A stretch of DNA of 64,000 nucleotides, taken from NCBI GenBank assembly GCA_029817715.1, contig JARUPY010000606.1:5022001-5086000 (forward strand), written 5' to 3'. This stretch comes from Melastoma dodecandrum. Taxonomy: Eukaryota; Streptophyta; Magnoliopsida; Myrtales; Melastomataceae. The position numbers were made by a program, and so were the translations under genes. Positions 47,070 to 60,020 of the stretch are shown here, piece by piece; the stretch's first letter is position 1, and each line of letters starts with the position of its first letter. The notes under the pieces were generated by a model that did no database searches, was not told the DNA's origin, and saw only the letters and a list, made by a program, of their open reading frames with translations.

Positions 47070-48048
47070 TGTTCGCGTAGAAAACGGATCACGTCGAAAA
47101 TATTTGGCAATTGGACTCACAGGGAAATGTATGTTGTCTCCAGAAATATGAATTTCAATGATAAAAGATATGACTGTACAAATTCAGAGTTTCGAAAGAG
47201 AACTTAGAATCTTACAGCCATAAAAATGAACGAAAAAGGGGTGACACGGCTGACGTAGGCGTCGTAGACTCGCTGCTGACGCCGTAGACTCGCTACAGTG
47301 CGCTGCGCTATAGACTTGTGTGACGGTGGAAGTGCTGGCGGAGGGTTATTGCCCCGGTTACGGTTGCTCGCCGGGACGGTGGAAGTGCTGGCGGATGGTT
47401 GTTGCCCCGGTTACGGTTGCTCGCCGGGACGATGGAAGTGCTGACGGAAGGTAATCACCAAAGCTACGGTTGCTCGCTCTGGTGTTGAAGGTAGTGATCA
47501 AATAACCCAGGCCGAGGTATCTACTAAAGTCTAAGGGTGACGAGCAATGCAAATCTGTGTTTGGCTGATTGATCGTGATTTTTCCTAAGGAGAATCTGTT
47601 CCCCTTTTATACTGAATCTTGCAAGGCTTGAGTGCTGAACACGTTTGACACGTTCTTAGGATATTTTGAAGGTCGTGGCCCTCTCAATCAATTCCCTAGA
47701 ATCTTGGTAACAACCTGACTGGTATACGTGGCTTTTATCCAACTTAACCACTTCTCTTTCTTAAATTAATTATATTAAATCAAATCCTCAGATTTTCCTC
47801 TATCTGAAGATCTTTCCAAATGGGAACGTGGCCCCATAATCTTCTTCCCGAAAATCTTAGACTCGAGATCTTTTCTGACCCTCGTAGACACGGACCCCCG
47901 TAGACACGGACCTTCGTAGACTTAGACCCCGTAGACTTGATCCCAACAGTCCTTTGTAGACTTAGTACTTCCCTGGCGGGTTCACACAAAAGTGGGCTTG
48001 GACTTATGATTTCTTATAATTAAGCCCAAGATTTTTGCCATGTCAACA
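47070..48048 (-). repeat. 3' LTR of the pol-less element
   Basis: 979 bp, TG...CA bounded. It contains three tandem 53-bp units (47322-47374, 47375-47427, 47428 to about 47482) sharing GGAAGTGCTG.CGGA and GGTTACGGTTGCTCGC, and short CGTAGACAC/CGTAGACTT repeats at about 47880-47945. Confidence 0.9.
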
Positions 48049-48063
48049 TAAGCCCCCCTCTTA
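48049..48063 (-). other. Polypurine tract of the pol-less element
   Basis: On the minus strand this is TAAGAGGGGGGCTTA, lying directly against the 3' LTR, where plus-strand DNA synthesis would be primed. It fixes the orientation of the element. Confidence 0.75.
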
Positions 48064-48164
48064 GGGTGAGACGATCTTAGCTGAGAGTCTAACCCAGCAT
48101 TGTGAAGTGGTTTGGATTACGAATAAAGAACCTTAAAACGAAAGGAACTTTGGGGATTTAAAAC

Positions 48165-49103
48165 CTAACGCCAAATTACGTGATCCCATGGTATTTGCCA
48201 AATTCTATAAGCCCGTGTAGGTTGGATCACTATGTCTATGTACTTATTTTGTTGTGCAAGACGTTGTCTTAAATCGTGTTGCAAGCCACCCGGGTCAAAG
48301 GGCAAGTGGCACCATAATAATGGGTTGGCCATTATTGTTTCTCCAGGTGCCCATAGTTCATGCTCGGGAATTTCAAGGTTCTCTACGAAGTTAACCTCTG
48401 GTTGGAAAGTATGAAAAGTATGAATTGTAATTTCATTTTTTAATAGTTGAACGTCGATTACACGCACATAATTTGGCATAACTTGTTCTACTACTTGTAC
48501 CCCAACATCTTTAAGGGTTGGCAGACCAAATTGCTTAACTTTATCAACCTCTAGCGACGGGTTTATTCTGACATCTACATCAATAGGAGATGTTGTTATG
48601 GGCACGTACTCCTCCGTGGGTGTTTTTGGTACAAATGAATAATTTGTTACGGGAGGTTCGTGAGTGGGGATATAACCCTCGACGGAAGGTTCCGTATGAA
48701 AACTCTCTCTTCGTCGATATAAATGAGCATTGTTCGCATACTCATTTATTTTGAAGCCCCCATAAGTAAAGTTTTCGAAAACTTGTGCCGGAACGAAAGA
48801 GCTGGGCTGCCTGGCTCTATTGGCTTTATGAGTATACTCGTCCCAATCTACATCGTCGTTGTCATAGACATGGTCAGGACTGATCATTTTCGTAGACTCG
48901 TCACGATTCCTTTCCCAGTTTTTTGGCTTTGCAGCGGCGCTTGGCCGGTTTAAGGCACTGATTTGCTCCAGTATCTGAATTATATTGTCTTGTAGCCTAG
49001 TGAAACGCCTGTCCATCAAGTTTTTCGTATCATTAAATTCTTTATAGAACTCAAGCCTAGTGGGTTGAGTATGTGCCCCGAAAGAGTGTTGAGTTGCAGC
49101 CAC
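48165..49103 (-). CDS. ORF of the pol-less LTR element (312 residues)
   Basis: This uninterrupted frame fills most of the interior, in the orientation given by the polypurine tract. The N-terminal part has a helical, coiled-coil-like stretch (FTRLQDNIIQILEQISALNR) and the middle is acidic and polar (NDDVDWDEYTHKANRARQPS). I see no CCHC zinc knuckle, protease motif or reverse-transcriptase block. The position suggests a gag-derived or accessory protein. An intact frame in a non-autonomous element suggests either recent insertion or selection on the protein. No function can be assigned. Confidence 0.65.
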   Translation of the reverse strand: MAATQHSFGAHTQPTRLEFYKEFNDTKNLMDRRFTRLQDNIIQILEQISALNRPSAAAKPKNWERNRDESTKMISPDHVYDNDDVDWDEYTHKANRARQPSSFVPAQVFENFTYGGFKINEYANNAHLYRRRESFHTEPSVEGYIPTHEPPVTNYSFVPKTPTEEYVPITTSPIDVDVRINPSLEVDKVKQFGLPTLKDVGVQVVEQVMPNYVRVIDVQLLKNEITIHTFHTFQPEVNFVENLEIPEHELWAPGETIMANPLLWCHLPFDPGGLQHDLRQRLAQQNKYIDIVIQPTRAYRIWQIPWDHVIWR

Positions 49104-49237
49104 TTGGCTTCCTAGAGTCGTGGTCTCCTCCTTTGCGTATCCTGCTATATTCTGACCGTCTTCATCTAATGGAGGTGGAGGGTCGCGATTAACCTAACTC
49201 CTGGTATTCTTTGCCATGTGAGTATTAACTCGGCTCC

Positions 49238-49256
49238 CACTGTGGTCGCCAAAGAC
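49238..49256 (-). other. Primer-binding-site-like sequence of the pol-less element
   Basis: Within a few bases of the 5' LTR (49258-50220), the minus strand reads TTTGGCGACCACAGTGGGAG, similar in style to the TGGCG-type tRNA primer sites of plant Ty3/gypsy elements. The tRNA was not identified. Confidence 0.55.
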
Positions 49257-49257
49257 G

Positions 49258-50220
49258 TGTTCGCGTAGAAAACGAACCACGTCGGAAATATTTGACAATT
49301 GGACTCATAGGGAAATGTATGTGGTCGCCAGAAAGATGAATTTCAATGATAAAAGATACGACTGTACAAATTCAGAGTTTCGAAAGAGAACTTAGAATCT
49401 TACAGCCATAAAAATGAACGAAAAAGGGGTGACACGGCTGACGTAGGCGTCGTAGACTCGCTGCTGACGTCGTAGACTCGCTACAGTGCGCTGCGCTGTA
49501 GACTTGTGTGACAGTGAAAGTGCTGGCAGAGGGTTGTTGCTCCGGTTACGGTTGCTCGCCGGGACGGTGGAAGTGCGGGCGGAGGGTTGTTGCCCCGGTT
49601 ACGGTTGCTCGCCGGGACGATGGAAGTGCTGACGGAAGGTAATCACCAAAGCTACGGTTGCTCACTCTGGTGTTGAAGGTAGTGACCAAATAACCCAGGC
49701 CGAGGTATCTACTAAAGTCTAAGGGTGACGAGCAATGCAAATTTGTGTTTGGCTGATTGATCGTGATTTTTTCTAAGGAGAATCTGTTCACCTTTTATAC
49801 TGAATCTTGCACGGCTTGAATGCTGAACACGTTTGACACGTTCTTAGGATATTTTGAATGTCGTGACCCTCTCAATCAATTCCCTAGAATCTTGGTAACA
49901 ACCTGACTGGTATACGTGGCTTTTATCCAACTTAACCACTTCTCTTTCTTAAATTAATTATATTAAATCAAATCCTCAGATTTTCCTCTATTTGAAGATC
50001 TTTCCAAATGGGAACGTGACCCCATAATCTTCTTCCCGAAAATCTTAGACTCGAGATCTTTTCTAACCCTCGTAGACACGGACCCTCTTAGACTTAGACC
50101 CAGTAGACTTGATCCCGACAGTCCTTTGTATACTTAGTACTTCCCTGGCGGGTTCACACAAAAGTGGGCTTGGACTTATGATTTCTTATAATTAAGCCCA
50201 AGATTTTTGCCATGTCAACA
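49258..50220 (-). repeat. 5' LTR of the pol-less element
   Basis: 963 bp, matching the other LTR along its length including the internal 53-bp tandem units, and directly flanked by the GGTGG target duplication at 50221-50225. Confidence 0.9.
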
Positions 50221-50225
50221 GGTGG

Positions 50226-51200
50226 TTGGCCCTTGAAATAGTTAGTTTTTGTCGGGTGGTAATTTTGGACATGACAACGACACGACCTATTAATTTATTG
50301 TATGAATCTAGTTTTAACGGATTCGTATTGTTATCGTATCAACCCATTGTATCCGATAGAATAACGGGTTGGTTTTTGGTGATGTGCCCTTGCCCGTTAC
50401 TGTCCGTTGAGACTATTTCTAATAAAGTAATAATATATTAGTTGTTTAACACCTGTAAATTAAAATAATATCTCATTAGATTTTTGTCTTGAAGTCATTC
50501 ACTTCTTCTTTGTACTAAAAGTTGGATTAGAAACTTGAGAGGTAACATTTATTTTGGCCGAAAATATTTAATTTCTAATTAATAGATCACGAAATACATA
50601 TTGTCACTCAAATGGAACAAATATATCATATGAACTTACCGAAGATATTGTTAGATTATATGTAGATAATGAAGACATCCCTCAATTTAAATGTTCAACG
50701 AATATCTTTATATGATGATTATTTTTATAATTTTATTTTGTAATATATGAGCACAAATTTGTCGTAGAAAGTGGAAATCCATCTATAAGTGCACGATCAT
50801 AATATACATTCAAAGTTGTTTTTATATTAATTTGAACACCAAATTATTTATCTTTATAATTTTATCATGAGATCTTTATAGATTTGTTTTAGCTTTTGCT
50901 CCTTGAAATATGATGTAATTCGAATATTATGTATATTTTATACTAAATTATTTTGTGTCTAACGAGTCGTTTCGTGTCTACCCATTATAAAACAGTTCGC
51001 ATTTGAATCTACTATGATAACACGAAAGTCTTAACGGATCGTGTTTGGATCGATGTATTTCGTGTGCCTTATCGTATTTTGACACGAACCTGATCCATTT
51101 ACCCGTTTTGCCGCCCTTTGTTTGATTGTTATCGTCAATTTCTTCCCAACAGGTTATAATATTTGAGGATGTGGGGCTGGTTAGGCTCATTAAGCCCACA
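50226..51200. other. AT-rich intergenic region, possible old repeat
   Basis: Both ends of this stretch carry AACGGGTT / GGATCGTG / ACGACACGA-type words (around 50270-50400 and 50960-51110) in roughly opposite orientation, with a very AT-rich centre. This composition is common in old non-autonomous plant repeats, but the arms match too loosely to call an element. No gene was found. Confidence 0.35.
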
Positions 51201-51300
51201 CTGGGCCCAATTATGGGCCCATGAGAAGTAACAAGACGTGCAAACTAGAATTAGTCTTGAAAAGAAGTAACACTTGGAATGGTGCAGTAATCAGATCAAT

Positions 51301-51717
51301 CTACAGAGAAAGCTTCAAGTTTACTCCCCCATCATGGCCTTCCCCGCCGCGTTCCTCCTTTCCTTCGCCCTTACCCGGGTTTGCCTCTGGGCGTGACGGG
51401 CCATCGCTGGCTTCTGCAGGAACCTTGGCGATATCCTTTCCCGGGTCATCCACGAAGTCGCTGGCTTGGAACGTCGGGATCCAGACAGCGGGCTGTCGTC
51501 GGGGCTTATCGTTGTCTCCATCGGCTGTCTTCCTTCCGAAGAGCCGCTCGCGTGCCCCTCTGGCTGCTTGTATCAGGTCAAAGAACGCCTTCATCTTCTC
51601 TTCTTCACTAACATCCTCCTCCTCCTCATCCTCCTCGTGATCATTCCGGCGCAGACCCTGATCCCCATAATCCCTGGACCTCCTCCTCTTCCTGTGGCCT
51701 CCCCCGTCCGAATCCAT
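51301..51717 (-). CDS. NIM1-interacting (NIMIN)-like protein with C-terminal EAR motif
   Basis: This single-exon gene encodes 138 residues from MDSDGGGHRKRRRSRD. Upstream in-frame codons to 51804 cover the TATA region and are not coding. Features are an N-terminal basic nuclear signal (HRKRRRSR), an acidic stretch, EEEKMKAFFDLIQAARGARE at about 38-57, AVWIPTFQASDF at about 77-88, and a C-terminal LxLxL EAR motif (LKLSL, 134-138). This layout fits NIMIN proteins, which bind the salicylate receptor NPR1 and dampen PR gene induction. The EAR motif predicts binding to TOPLESS-type corepressors, one of which is encoded elsewhere in this window, though that proximity is probably chance. Family assignment is by motif, not by overall alignment. 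Confidence 0.8.
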   Translation of the reverse strand: MDSDGGGHRKRRRSRDYGDQGLRRNDHEEDEEEEDVSEEEKMKAFFDLIQAARGARERLFGRKTADGDNDKPRRQPAVWIPTFQASDFVDDPGKDIAKVPAEASDGPSRPEANPGKGEGKEERGGEGHDGGVNLKLSL

Positions 51718-51785
51718 CTCTCCCGAAGCCAACGCTTTTACTATGCCTTTATAGTAGATAGGACGATGTTCATTTACAGTCACGG

Positions 51786-51795
51786 ATATATATAT
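51786..51795 (-). promoter_or_regulatory. TATA box of the NIMIN-like gene
   Basis: GGATATATATATCC on the minus strand lies about 70-80 bp upstream of the start codon, giving a leader of about 45 nt. Confidence 0.6.
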
Positions 51796-51804
51796 CCCAA
51801 TCAC

Positions 51805-52995
51805 GACTGGAGGAGGAGTTTGGGGGGGGGGGGAAGGGTCACGAGGAGGACTTGGACTTTTTGGACAGGGATGGAATAATCTGTGAGGTCATCGTTAATA
51901 ACGTGTGTCTCTGACGACTGCAGGAAGACGTGGGAGAGAGAGGGAGATATCTGTGTCACTCTCCTCTGTCTCTGTCTCTCCGTCCGTGTCTTTTTCCCAA
52001 TCTGCTCTTGCCTTTCAACGTGAAGCACATCAATCAAAAGAATGAGTCGAAACAATTTAACAACTCAATTAAATATTCTACGCTCCAGGAAACTTCATGA
52101 CAGACCCATGTGCCACCACCAGCCATAAGAGGATTTTAGAAGAAAAGGGGGTTGCATCGGGAGAAAGGACCACCTCGGTTCCCGTCTTTTACCATTTCCG
52201 GGTCATGACTTATCTGGCAGTGTTAGGGATTCCCTGCAGACAGGGTTAATATGGCAGTCAATTGACAACCACCGACAGGACAGAGGGAGGCAGCAGGCAG
52301 TGATGGGTTAATGATGCCCGGTGACTTGTCTGTGCTCTAATGTACTAGTTTTGTACGAAAATACGATTAATTTTAAAAAAGTTTATAAAATACTATCTGA
52401 GTTAAGTGTCTGAATTTTTCCAACAGATGTATGTATGTGTCCATGGAGAGCAACTGTCTATGGAAGGAAGAAGCCATGTTCCCCCTTACCACGCACTACA
52501 CAAGGAACGGGGTGGGGTTTGATCTTTTGCTTCTTGTCGAGGAGGTGGTGGGGGTTAGGAAACGTATGGATCATCCAGTGTGACGACTGGATGACGTGGG
52601 TGTTTGCGTGTGCCCCCCGGGGGGGGGGGGGGGGGGGGGTGCAGTGCTCCTAAACACCACAATTGAAATTATTCACCGCTGGAACACCACAGATTGTCAA
52701 CCAATCGTCTCCCATTGTTTACAGTAAACCGAGTTTGGAATTACAGTTGCAGTGACCATGACCCACAACTCCTTGTCACCAAGATGTGTTTGCTCTCGTC
52801 CTCTAAAGGTTGAGACCAAGTTGGCTTTAACATTCGCAACAGAAGGGGACAGAGGGTAACTCTTTTAACAGGTGCAACCTTTGTCTGAATGAAATTGGCA
52901 GCTGGACGAACTTCTTCAGATACTTTGTTGGAAAGTGAGATAATATAGGGGTGCTTTATCCCCAGTAAAACGAAGGGGCTGAGTTACATGGTGCT
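51805..52995. other. Intergenic, includes a poly-G tract
   Basis: The NIMIN-like promoter lies at the left end and the 3' flank of the zinc-finger gene at the right end. A run of about 20 G interrupts the region at 52618-52639. No gene was recognised. Confidence 0.4.
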
Positions 52996-54185
52996 TTATC
53001 CCCAGTCGACAAAGGGCTGAGCTGCATATGCACCGTCTGTAGGAGGCCTTAGCGATGGAGGAAGATTTTCCCAAGCCGTCCCTACGCTGCTAGAGACTAC
53101 TACATTGCCTGAGAAAAAAGAAGGCGCAGTTAAGGCAACTGAAGCATCCCTTGAAGCCTGAAGTCGAGACTCATCACGTGCATGACTCATAACCCAAACT
53201 ATATCAAGAAAAAGCTTGAAAGAAATCAATTGACACCACAGATGAATTTACATCCATCACAAACCCAATCCATATCAAGAAAAGCTTGAAGGAAATCAAT
53301 TGACACCACTACATCAAGAAAAGCTTGAAGGAAATCAATTGACACCACTATATCAAGAAAAGCTTGAAGGAAATCAATTGATACCACAGATGAATCTACA
53401 GCAACCCAATCCATATCACGAAAAGCTTGGAGGAAATCAATAGACACCGCAGATGAATCTACAGCCACCCAATCCATATCAAGAAAAGCTTGAAGGAAAT
53501 CAATTGACACCGCAGATGAATCTACGGCCATCACTCGCTTGGGTTCTTCTCGATGAATGACCCGGAAGCTATCCTATTAATCCCTAATTTCCCAACCATT
53601 TGAGCTTAGCAGAGTTTCCTCATTTTCTACAGCAGCAGCCTTGTTTCACTAACCACCAGCTGTTTACTGCAGATCTTCCTCCTATCGGCTAACTAGCAAG
53701 AACCATCAATCGAAAGATATGACCTGGAGCGATCGTGCCGGAACTAGCACCAGGACTCGCAACACCTTTGGGATGGATATACTTGCAAGAATCTCCGTAC
53801 CGGCAAAAACCCTGTACACACGAGAACATATAACAACCTCATCAAGAAGTCACGGCCTAATGTCAAAAACAAAACCAAACAAACGATCCGTACGGTCTTA
53901 ACGAAGCGATTACAGACCCCAGTCGCGACGGACGTATCAACTGAGGCAGGCGCCTGGTTCGTCTCTGCGGGTAAGGGAAAGAAACGACGAATCGGCGACG
54001 CCGAACACGACGGTAAGGATTGGGGTGTCGGGGAGGGGAGGAGAGTTACCGGAGAGGCGGAGGGAGTCGAACCAGAGGGAGCGGGCGCGGAGGTGGTGGA
54101 GGCCCTGAAGGTGGCGCTTCCTGGCGGAAGGGGTGTCCTGGAACTGCTTGTCGCAGTAGTCACAGTAATACTTCAGCAGCGGCAT
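52996..54185 (-). CDS. U11/U12-20K (ZMAT5)-like zinc-finger protein, plant C3H3 type
   Basis: Four exons join in frame to 165 residues: 54050-54185, 53894-53964, 53724-53811 and 52996-53198. The N terminus MPLLKYYCDYCDKQFQDTPS with ARKRHLQGLHHLRARSLWFD is the U1-C-like matrin C2H2 finger. It is followed by a CCCH finger (CNRFVKTGFCRYGDSCKYIH) and the conserved tail AWENLPPSLRPPTDGAYAAQ with PFVDWG at the stop. In animals this protein is the 20K subunit of the U11/U12 di-snRNP of the minor spliceosome; plants keep an orthologue named as a CCCH zinc-finger protein. The last intron (53199-53723) contains six copies of its own 3' splice-site region. The donor of that intron (GTCATATC) is weak, but the phase fits only this pairing. 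Confidence 0.85.
53199..53534 (-). repeat. Intron minisatellite carrying copies of a 3' splice-site region
   Basis: Six imperfect copies of a core reading TTGATTTCCTTCAAGCTTTT then CTTGATAT(A/G)G on the minus strand are spaced about 39, 39, 63 and 63 bp apart, after a larger first gap. The copy nearest the exon ends in GATATAG and is the acceptor used in my model. Because unit lengths are multiples of three, the array also stays open in one frame. Confidence 0.85.
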
Positions 54186-54467
54186 TCCCTCTCCTTCCTC
54201 TCTCAAGGCCGAAAAGCCCACCAAAGCATCGAGTCCGATGGCAGGTCGGAAACGCGAAATCCAGAAACAAAACCGAAACTTGGGTTGCAGAGAACAACGG
54301 ATGGGAGTTCCGATGCTCGGGTAAATAAATCCCATGAAGGTAAGTGCCACGCATATATAGGGGTTGATTACCCTCACTGTTTCATAATACACACAGGCTT
54401 CGGATGGGCGCCATCCGCGGTTCGTTTTTACGTTGTTACATCAAGGGGATAACACTTGAATTTGGAA

Positions 54468-56951
<2,484 letters not shown>

Positions 56952-57560
56952 GTCTGATCCGCAGCAACTAAGTGGGAAGCCCCTTCACACCTAGAGGACT
57001 GATGATTCACCACAAATCAATTAAGCACTCAACAGATTTATCGAAATTCAACCCGAACAAAGTTAACAACAAAAACAAGCACAAAGTGGTATACGCATCT
57101 AGAACAAAATAAGATGAATTACTTGCAGGTAAAAGATCCCAGGCAAGAACAAATCACCATAATCATGGCATTTAAAAAAAATAAATAAATTCAAAATTAA
57201 CGAAATAAATTACACCGACAACAAACTTTCCTCGAGACCAGAACGCCAAAGGAACCGACTCGATCACATCGAATTCAAACCAAAAGATAAGAACCGACTC
57301 GATCACGCAAAAATCCCGACGGGGACCCAACGCGAGAACCCACCGGGTGACCAAACGAACCACCCCCGCAGGAGACGAGACGACAAAGGAAGGATCTTCA
57401 GAAAGAGGAGACCAAGCGAAGACAAACCGAGAAAAAACCAGGGAGGAATCGGGCACGTACCGAGGGAGCCGCGGCAGGAGAAGTTTCGTCGGAGAGACTT
57501 GGCGTTTGACGGACGGAGACAGCAGAAATGATTGTTATGATGATAATAAAATAATTAACA
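56952..57560 (-). promoter_or_regulatory. Leader and promoter region of the shaggy-like kinase gene
   Basis: Between the start codon and about 57.5 kb the sequence lacks supported coding frames. GSK3 genes of plants commonly carry a leader intron, and the stretch has the AT-rich then purine-rich make-up expected of an intron followed by an untranslated first exon. No unique TATA box stands out. Confidence 0.35.
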
Positions 57561-59000
57561 GTGTTTGTGCCGAATCTTATTCTTCTTTTTTTTTAATAAA
57601 ATTATTACTATTATTATGTTTTAGATGCCAGCGTTGCTGGATTTGACGGTCAAACAAACAAAAGCAGTGACGCTCGTCGAACAACTATATCCTGCCTTTT
57701 CTTTTAACAACTATATCCTGCCTTGTTTTTCCTTTTCCTCTTAGGAATTTAGGAAAAAAAAAATGAGACTTGTAATAGAGTAAGATGAGACTGCAAATGA
57801 TGCTAAGGCCTCCTCGTATTTAATAATGCATGGCTCTGATAATTTCTACCAATTGAATGGTGATTCATAATTTCCCATGTTTGACTTAACAAGAGTGCTT
57901 CTTGCTATCTCAACCAACCCATTCATTATAATTCGAGGAGGTGGCATCAATATCTTATCTTAGTGCCCCTCAATTTGAGCTATTTGTTTTGATTCGTTGA
58001 AAAAGAGGAAGACAGTGGAAAACATTAGGACAGCACCAAGCAGGACTGTACTAAAAGAACACCACGTCATTTAAAATCCGTACAAAAACGAATCTAATTC
58101 GATGAACTCGATATTTAAAATATCTTCTGATAACGCATTTTGAAAATTGTTTGTTTATTTCAAGCCGTCGAAATATTAACAGGGCGACCTTTTTCTTCTG
58201 ATGATATCCATCCATCGGTCTGCTCGCACTTAGGCTTTGGTCCCAAGCAATCAAAAGGCTGCAGGGAATAATAGGAAAAGAACACGGAGAACTGAGAGCG
58301 ATAGAAAGAAGACACAAAACAACCCAACATCTGATTTGACACCAAGATCAGGCGGAAAAGCCACTCGGCCACAGTTCTAAATACTTTATCCGAGCTCTTC
58401 TACTGGGGAGACTACTTGGTTTGTCAGCTATCAGCAACAACAACAACAGACCACGACCCGACATCCCAACAAATCACATGTCGCTTGATTTAATGTACAA
58501 CTGAACTCCCCATCATATCATACCATCGACTATGTTCAGACAGCAAAATGGGAAAACAAGCTCGTCCAGTCCAGTCCAACTGAACTGATTCAGGATGCCA
58601 TCGTTAAATATGCTCATACAATTTCCAGATATTCTTCTCACACTCCTTAGACTTGGCATAAAAGAAAGCGAATCCGTCAGGCCAGAGAAAACTTGATATG
58701 GTCTGTAAGTTAGTACAGAAAATCCCATCTGAGGCTGTACCAAGGTGAATTCCCGTCGGAGAACAGGTGGAGGTGAAGGTGCTACTTCTGGAAGCAGGTG
58801 GTCTCTAATGTCCAGAGAAGATGGCCAGTGGGCTGCAAGATATAATCCTCAGGATACCTGATGAGAAAGGGCATTTACACAAACTACGAGTCTGGCGAAT
58901 CACAAACAGAGTATGGCATGCCTGTTGGTACAACAAGAAATGATATAGTTCAAGGCCATCACGGCTTCCTGATGATACGAGGGTAACCGCAAATGAACGA
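57561..59000. other. Intergenic, and 3' flank of the SPT16 copy
   Basis: No recognised gene. The last few hundred bases before 59000 may be the 3' untranslated part of the SPT16-like sequence. Open frames at 58051-58743 have no recognisable similarity. Confidence 0.4.
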
Positions 59001-59045
59001 AAAAACGGGCTACCTGAAAATCTACCGCAGTTTGTTTCGCTTAAG

Positions 59046-59635
59046 CATGCTACTACTGGGGACCGCTCGGCCCTTCCCAAAAGCTTTCATCTTAGACCTC
59101 TTCCTTTCCTCCTCACTGTCAGACTCACGCCCTTTTTCTCCGTCGGCGTTGCTAGCTTCTCTTTCGAACTCCTCCCACGTCTTTCCTTCATCTTCCTCAG
59201 AGTCCTCTTAAGTACCCTGCTCCTCAGCGTCCTCAGACTCTACCAGCGACTCACTGTCCGAGTCATCTTCATCGGATTCGGAATCGGACTGCACATCTGA
59301 GGGCACATACCCCTGGTCAGATTCCTCCGAATCTGAATCACTGACCTCGAGATTTAATAATTACCAGCCTCCGTCATTTATGAAACTCTGTGGATCATCG
59401 GTAATCGTCTTCAGTATTTGTCTCCAGTTCAAATTCACCTGCTTTCATAATACTTCATGTCCGTGGTATCAAGCCACTCTTTGATGCCATCGAGAGAAGT
59501 CGAAGGAATAGATTCAATCCTAAGTACTTCTCGCTTGAAGTCCTTGAATACAATTGCCATGTCAAAGTTCTGCCCAAGACCAACCCTTTCCAAGTTCACA
59601 ATCTCAATCTCACTCAATGCGACCCCTAGGAAAGG
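59046..59635 (-). pseudogene. SPT16 (FACT complex) pseudogene, C-terminal part
   Basis: On the minus strand ALSEIEIVNLERVGLGQNFD and SIPSTSLDGIKEWLDTTDMK are the end of the SPT16 middle domain. They are followed by NLNWRQILKTITDDPQSF and the acidic tail (DSEESDQGYVPSDVQSDSES; KTWEEFEREASNADGEK). Lesions are visible: a one-base loss after YYESR shifts the frame near 59437, a stop replaces part of GGWEFLNLE, and a TAA interrupts the acidic tail. SPT16 is the large subunit of the histone chaperone FACT. This part was contiguous with the fragment at 63504-64000 before a retrotransposon inserted; the AAAGG target duplication (59631-59635) marks the break. Confidence 0.88.
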
Positions 59636-59877
59636 TGATACGTTGCTTCAACTGTAATAACTGAGTCCCTCCGAAAACAAGAAAAGAAACTAAAAAACCA
59701 CCTCTCCGACGACACTTCGCCACCAAGCTCACCGGAGCTCTTCCTTCTACCCCTCCATTCTACACACCATATCTACACTACCCCACACACACACACGACA
59801 CACTAACCATTTCCCAATACAACCGAATTATGTTCTAACGATTGCTGTCAGCACCCCCATATTCCCTCCGCGTTGCA
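59636..59877 (-). repeat. Truncated 3' LTR of the gypsy element
   Basis: About 242 bp matching the distal part of the 5' LTR (62960-63222). It lacks a 21-bp stretch (CGGCACAGTC..) present in the other copy and the proximal ~281 bp. Confidence 0.85.
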
Positions 59878-60020
59878 TTCTGTCTGTAATGCTGCATCGT
59901 CTTGCCAACTCTGCATAATTTCATCCAGTAGAGTGCTCAGTGTAATTCCAGTGCAATGGTTAATAACTCAGGACTTGTAATTCTGGAAAGCGCATCTGCT
60001 GCTATATTTTCTTTCCCCTT

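Larger units (their letters stand above)
47070..50220 (-). mobile_element. Non-autonomous LTR retrotransposon without pol
   Basis: Two long direct repeats flank a 1.2-kb interior. On the minus strand each LTR begins TGTTGACATGGC and ends CGCGAACA. A perfect 5-bp target duplication GGTGG lies at 47065-47069 and 50221-50225. The minus orientation is set by a polypurine tract (AAGAGGGGGGCTTA) next to the left LTR and a primer-site-like TGGCGACCACAGTGGGAGC next to the right LTR. The interior has one 312-codon ORF and no protease, reverse transcriptase, RNase H or integrase, so it must rely on another element's enzymes. The LTRs are very similar with scattered substitutions and small indels, indicating a fairly recent insertion. 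Confidence 0.9.

Noticed and set aside
46866..47207. 113-codon plus-strand ORF overlapping the LTR start
   Set aside because: It crosses the target-site boundary of a recent insertion and has no similarity, so it is a chance fusion.
50226..51120. Second foldback element
   Set aside because: The end sequences share words in opposite orientation but I could not align continuous arms or find target duplications.
53226..53534. Repeat-protein gene or CRISPR-like array
   Set aside because: The repeats lie inside the intron of the zinc-finger gene, contain acceptor-like ends and have no unique spacers; CRISPR arrays do not occur in plant nuclear DNA.
59046..59635. Functional short SPT16-like gene
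   Set aside because: At least three lesions (frameshift and two stops) and separation from the N-terminal part by a retrotransposon.
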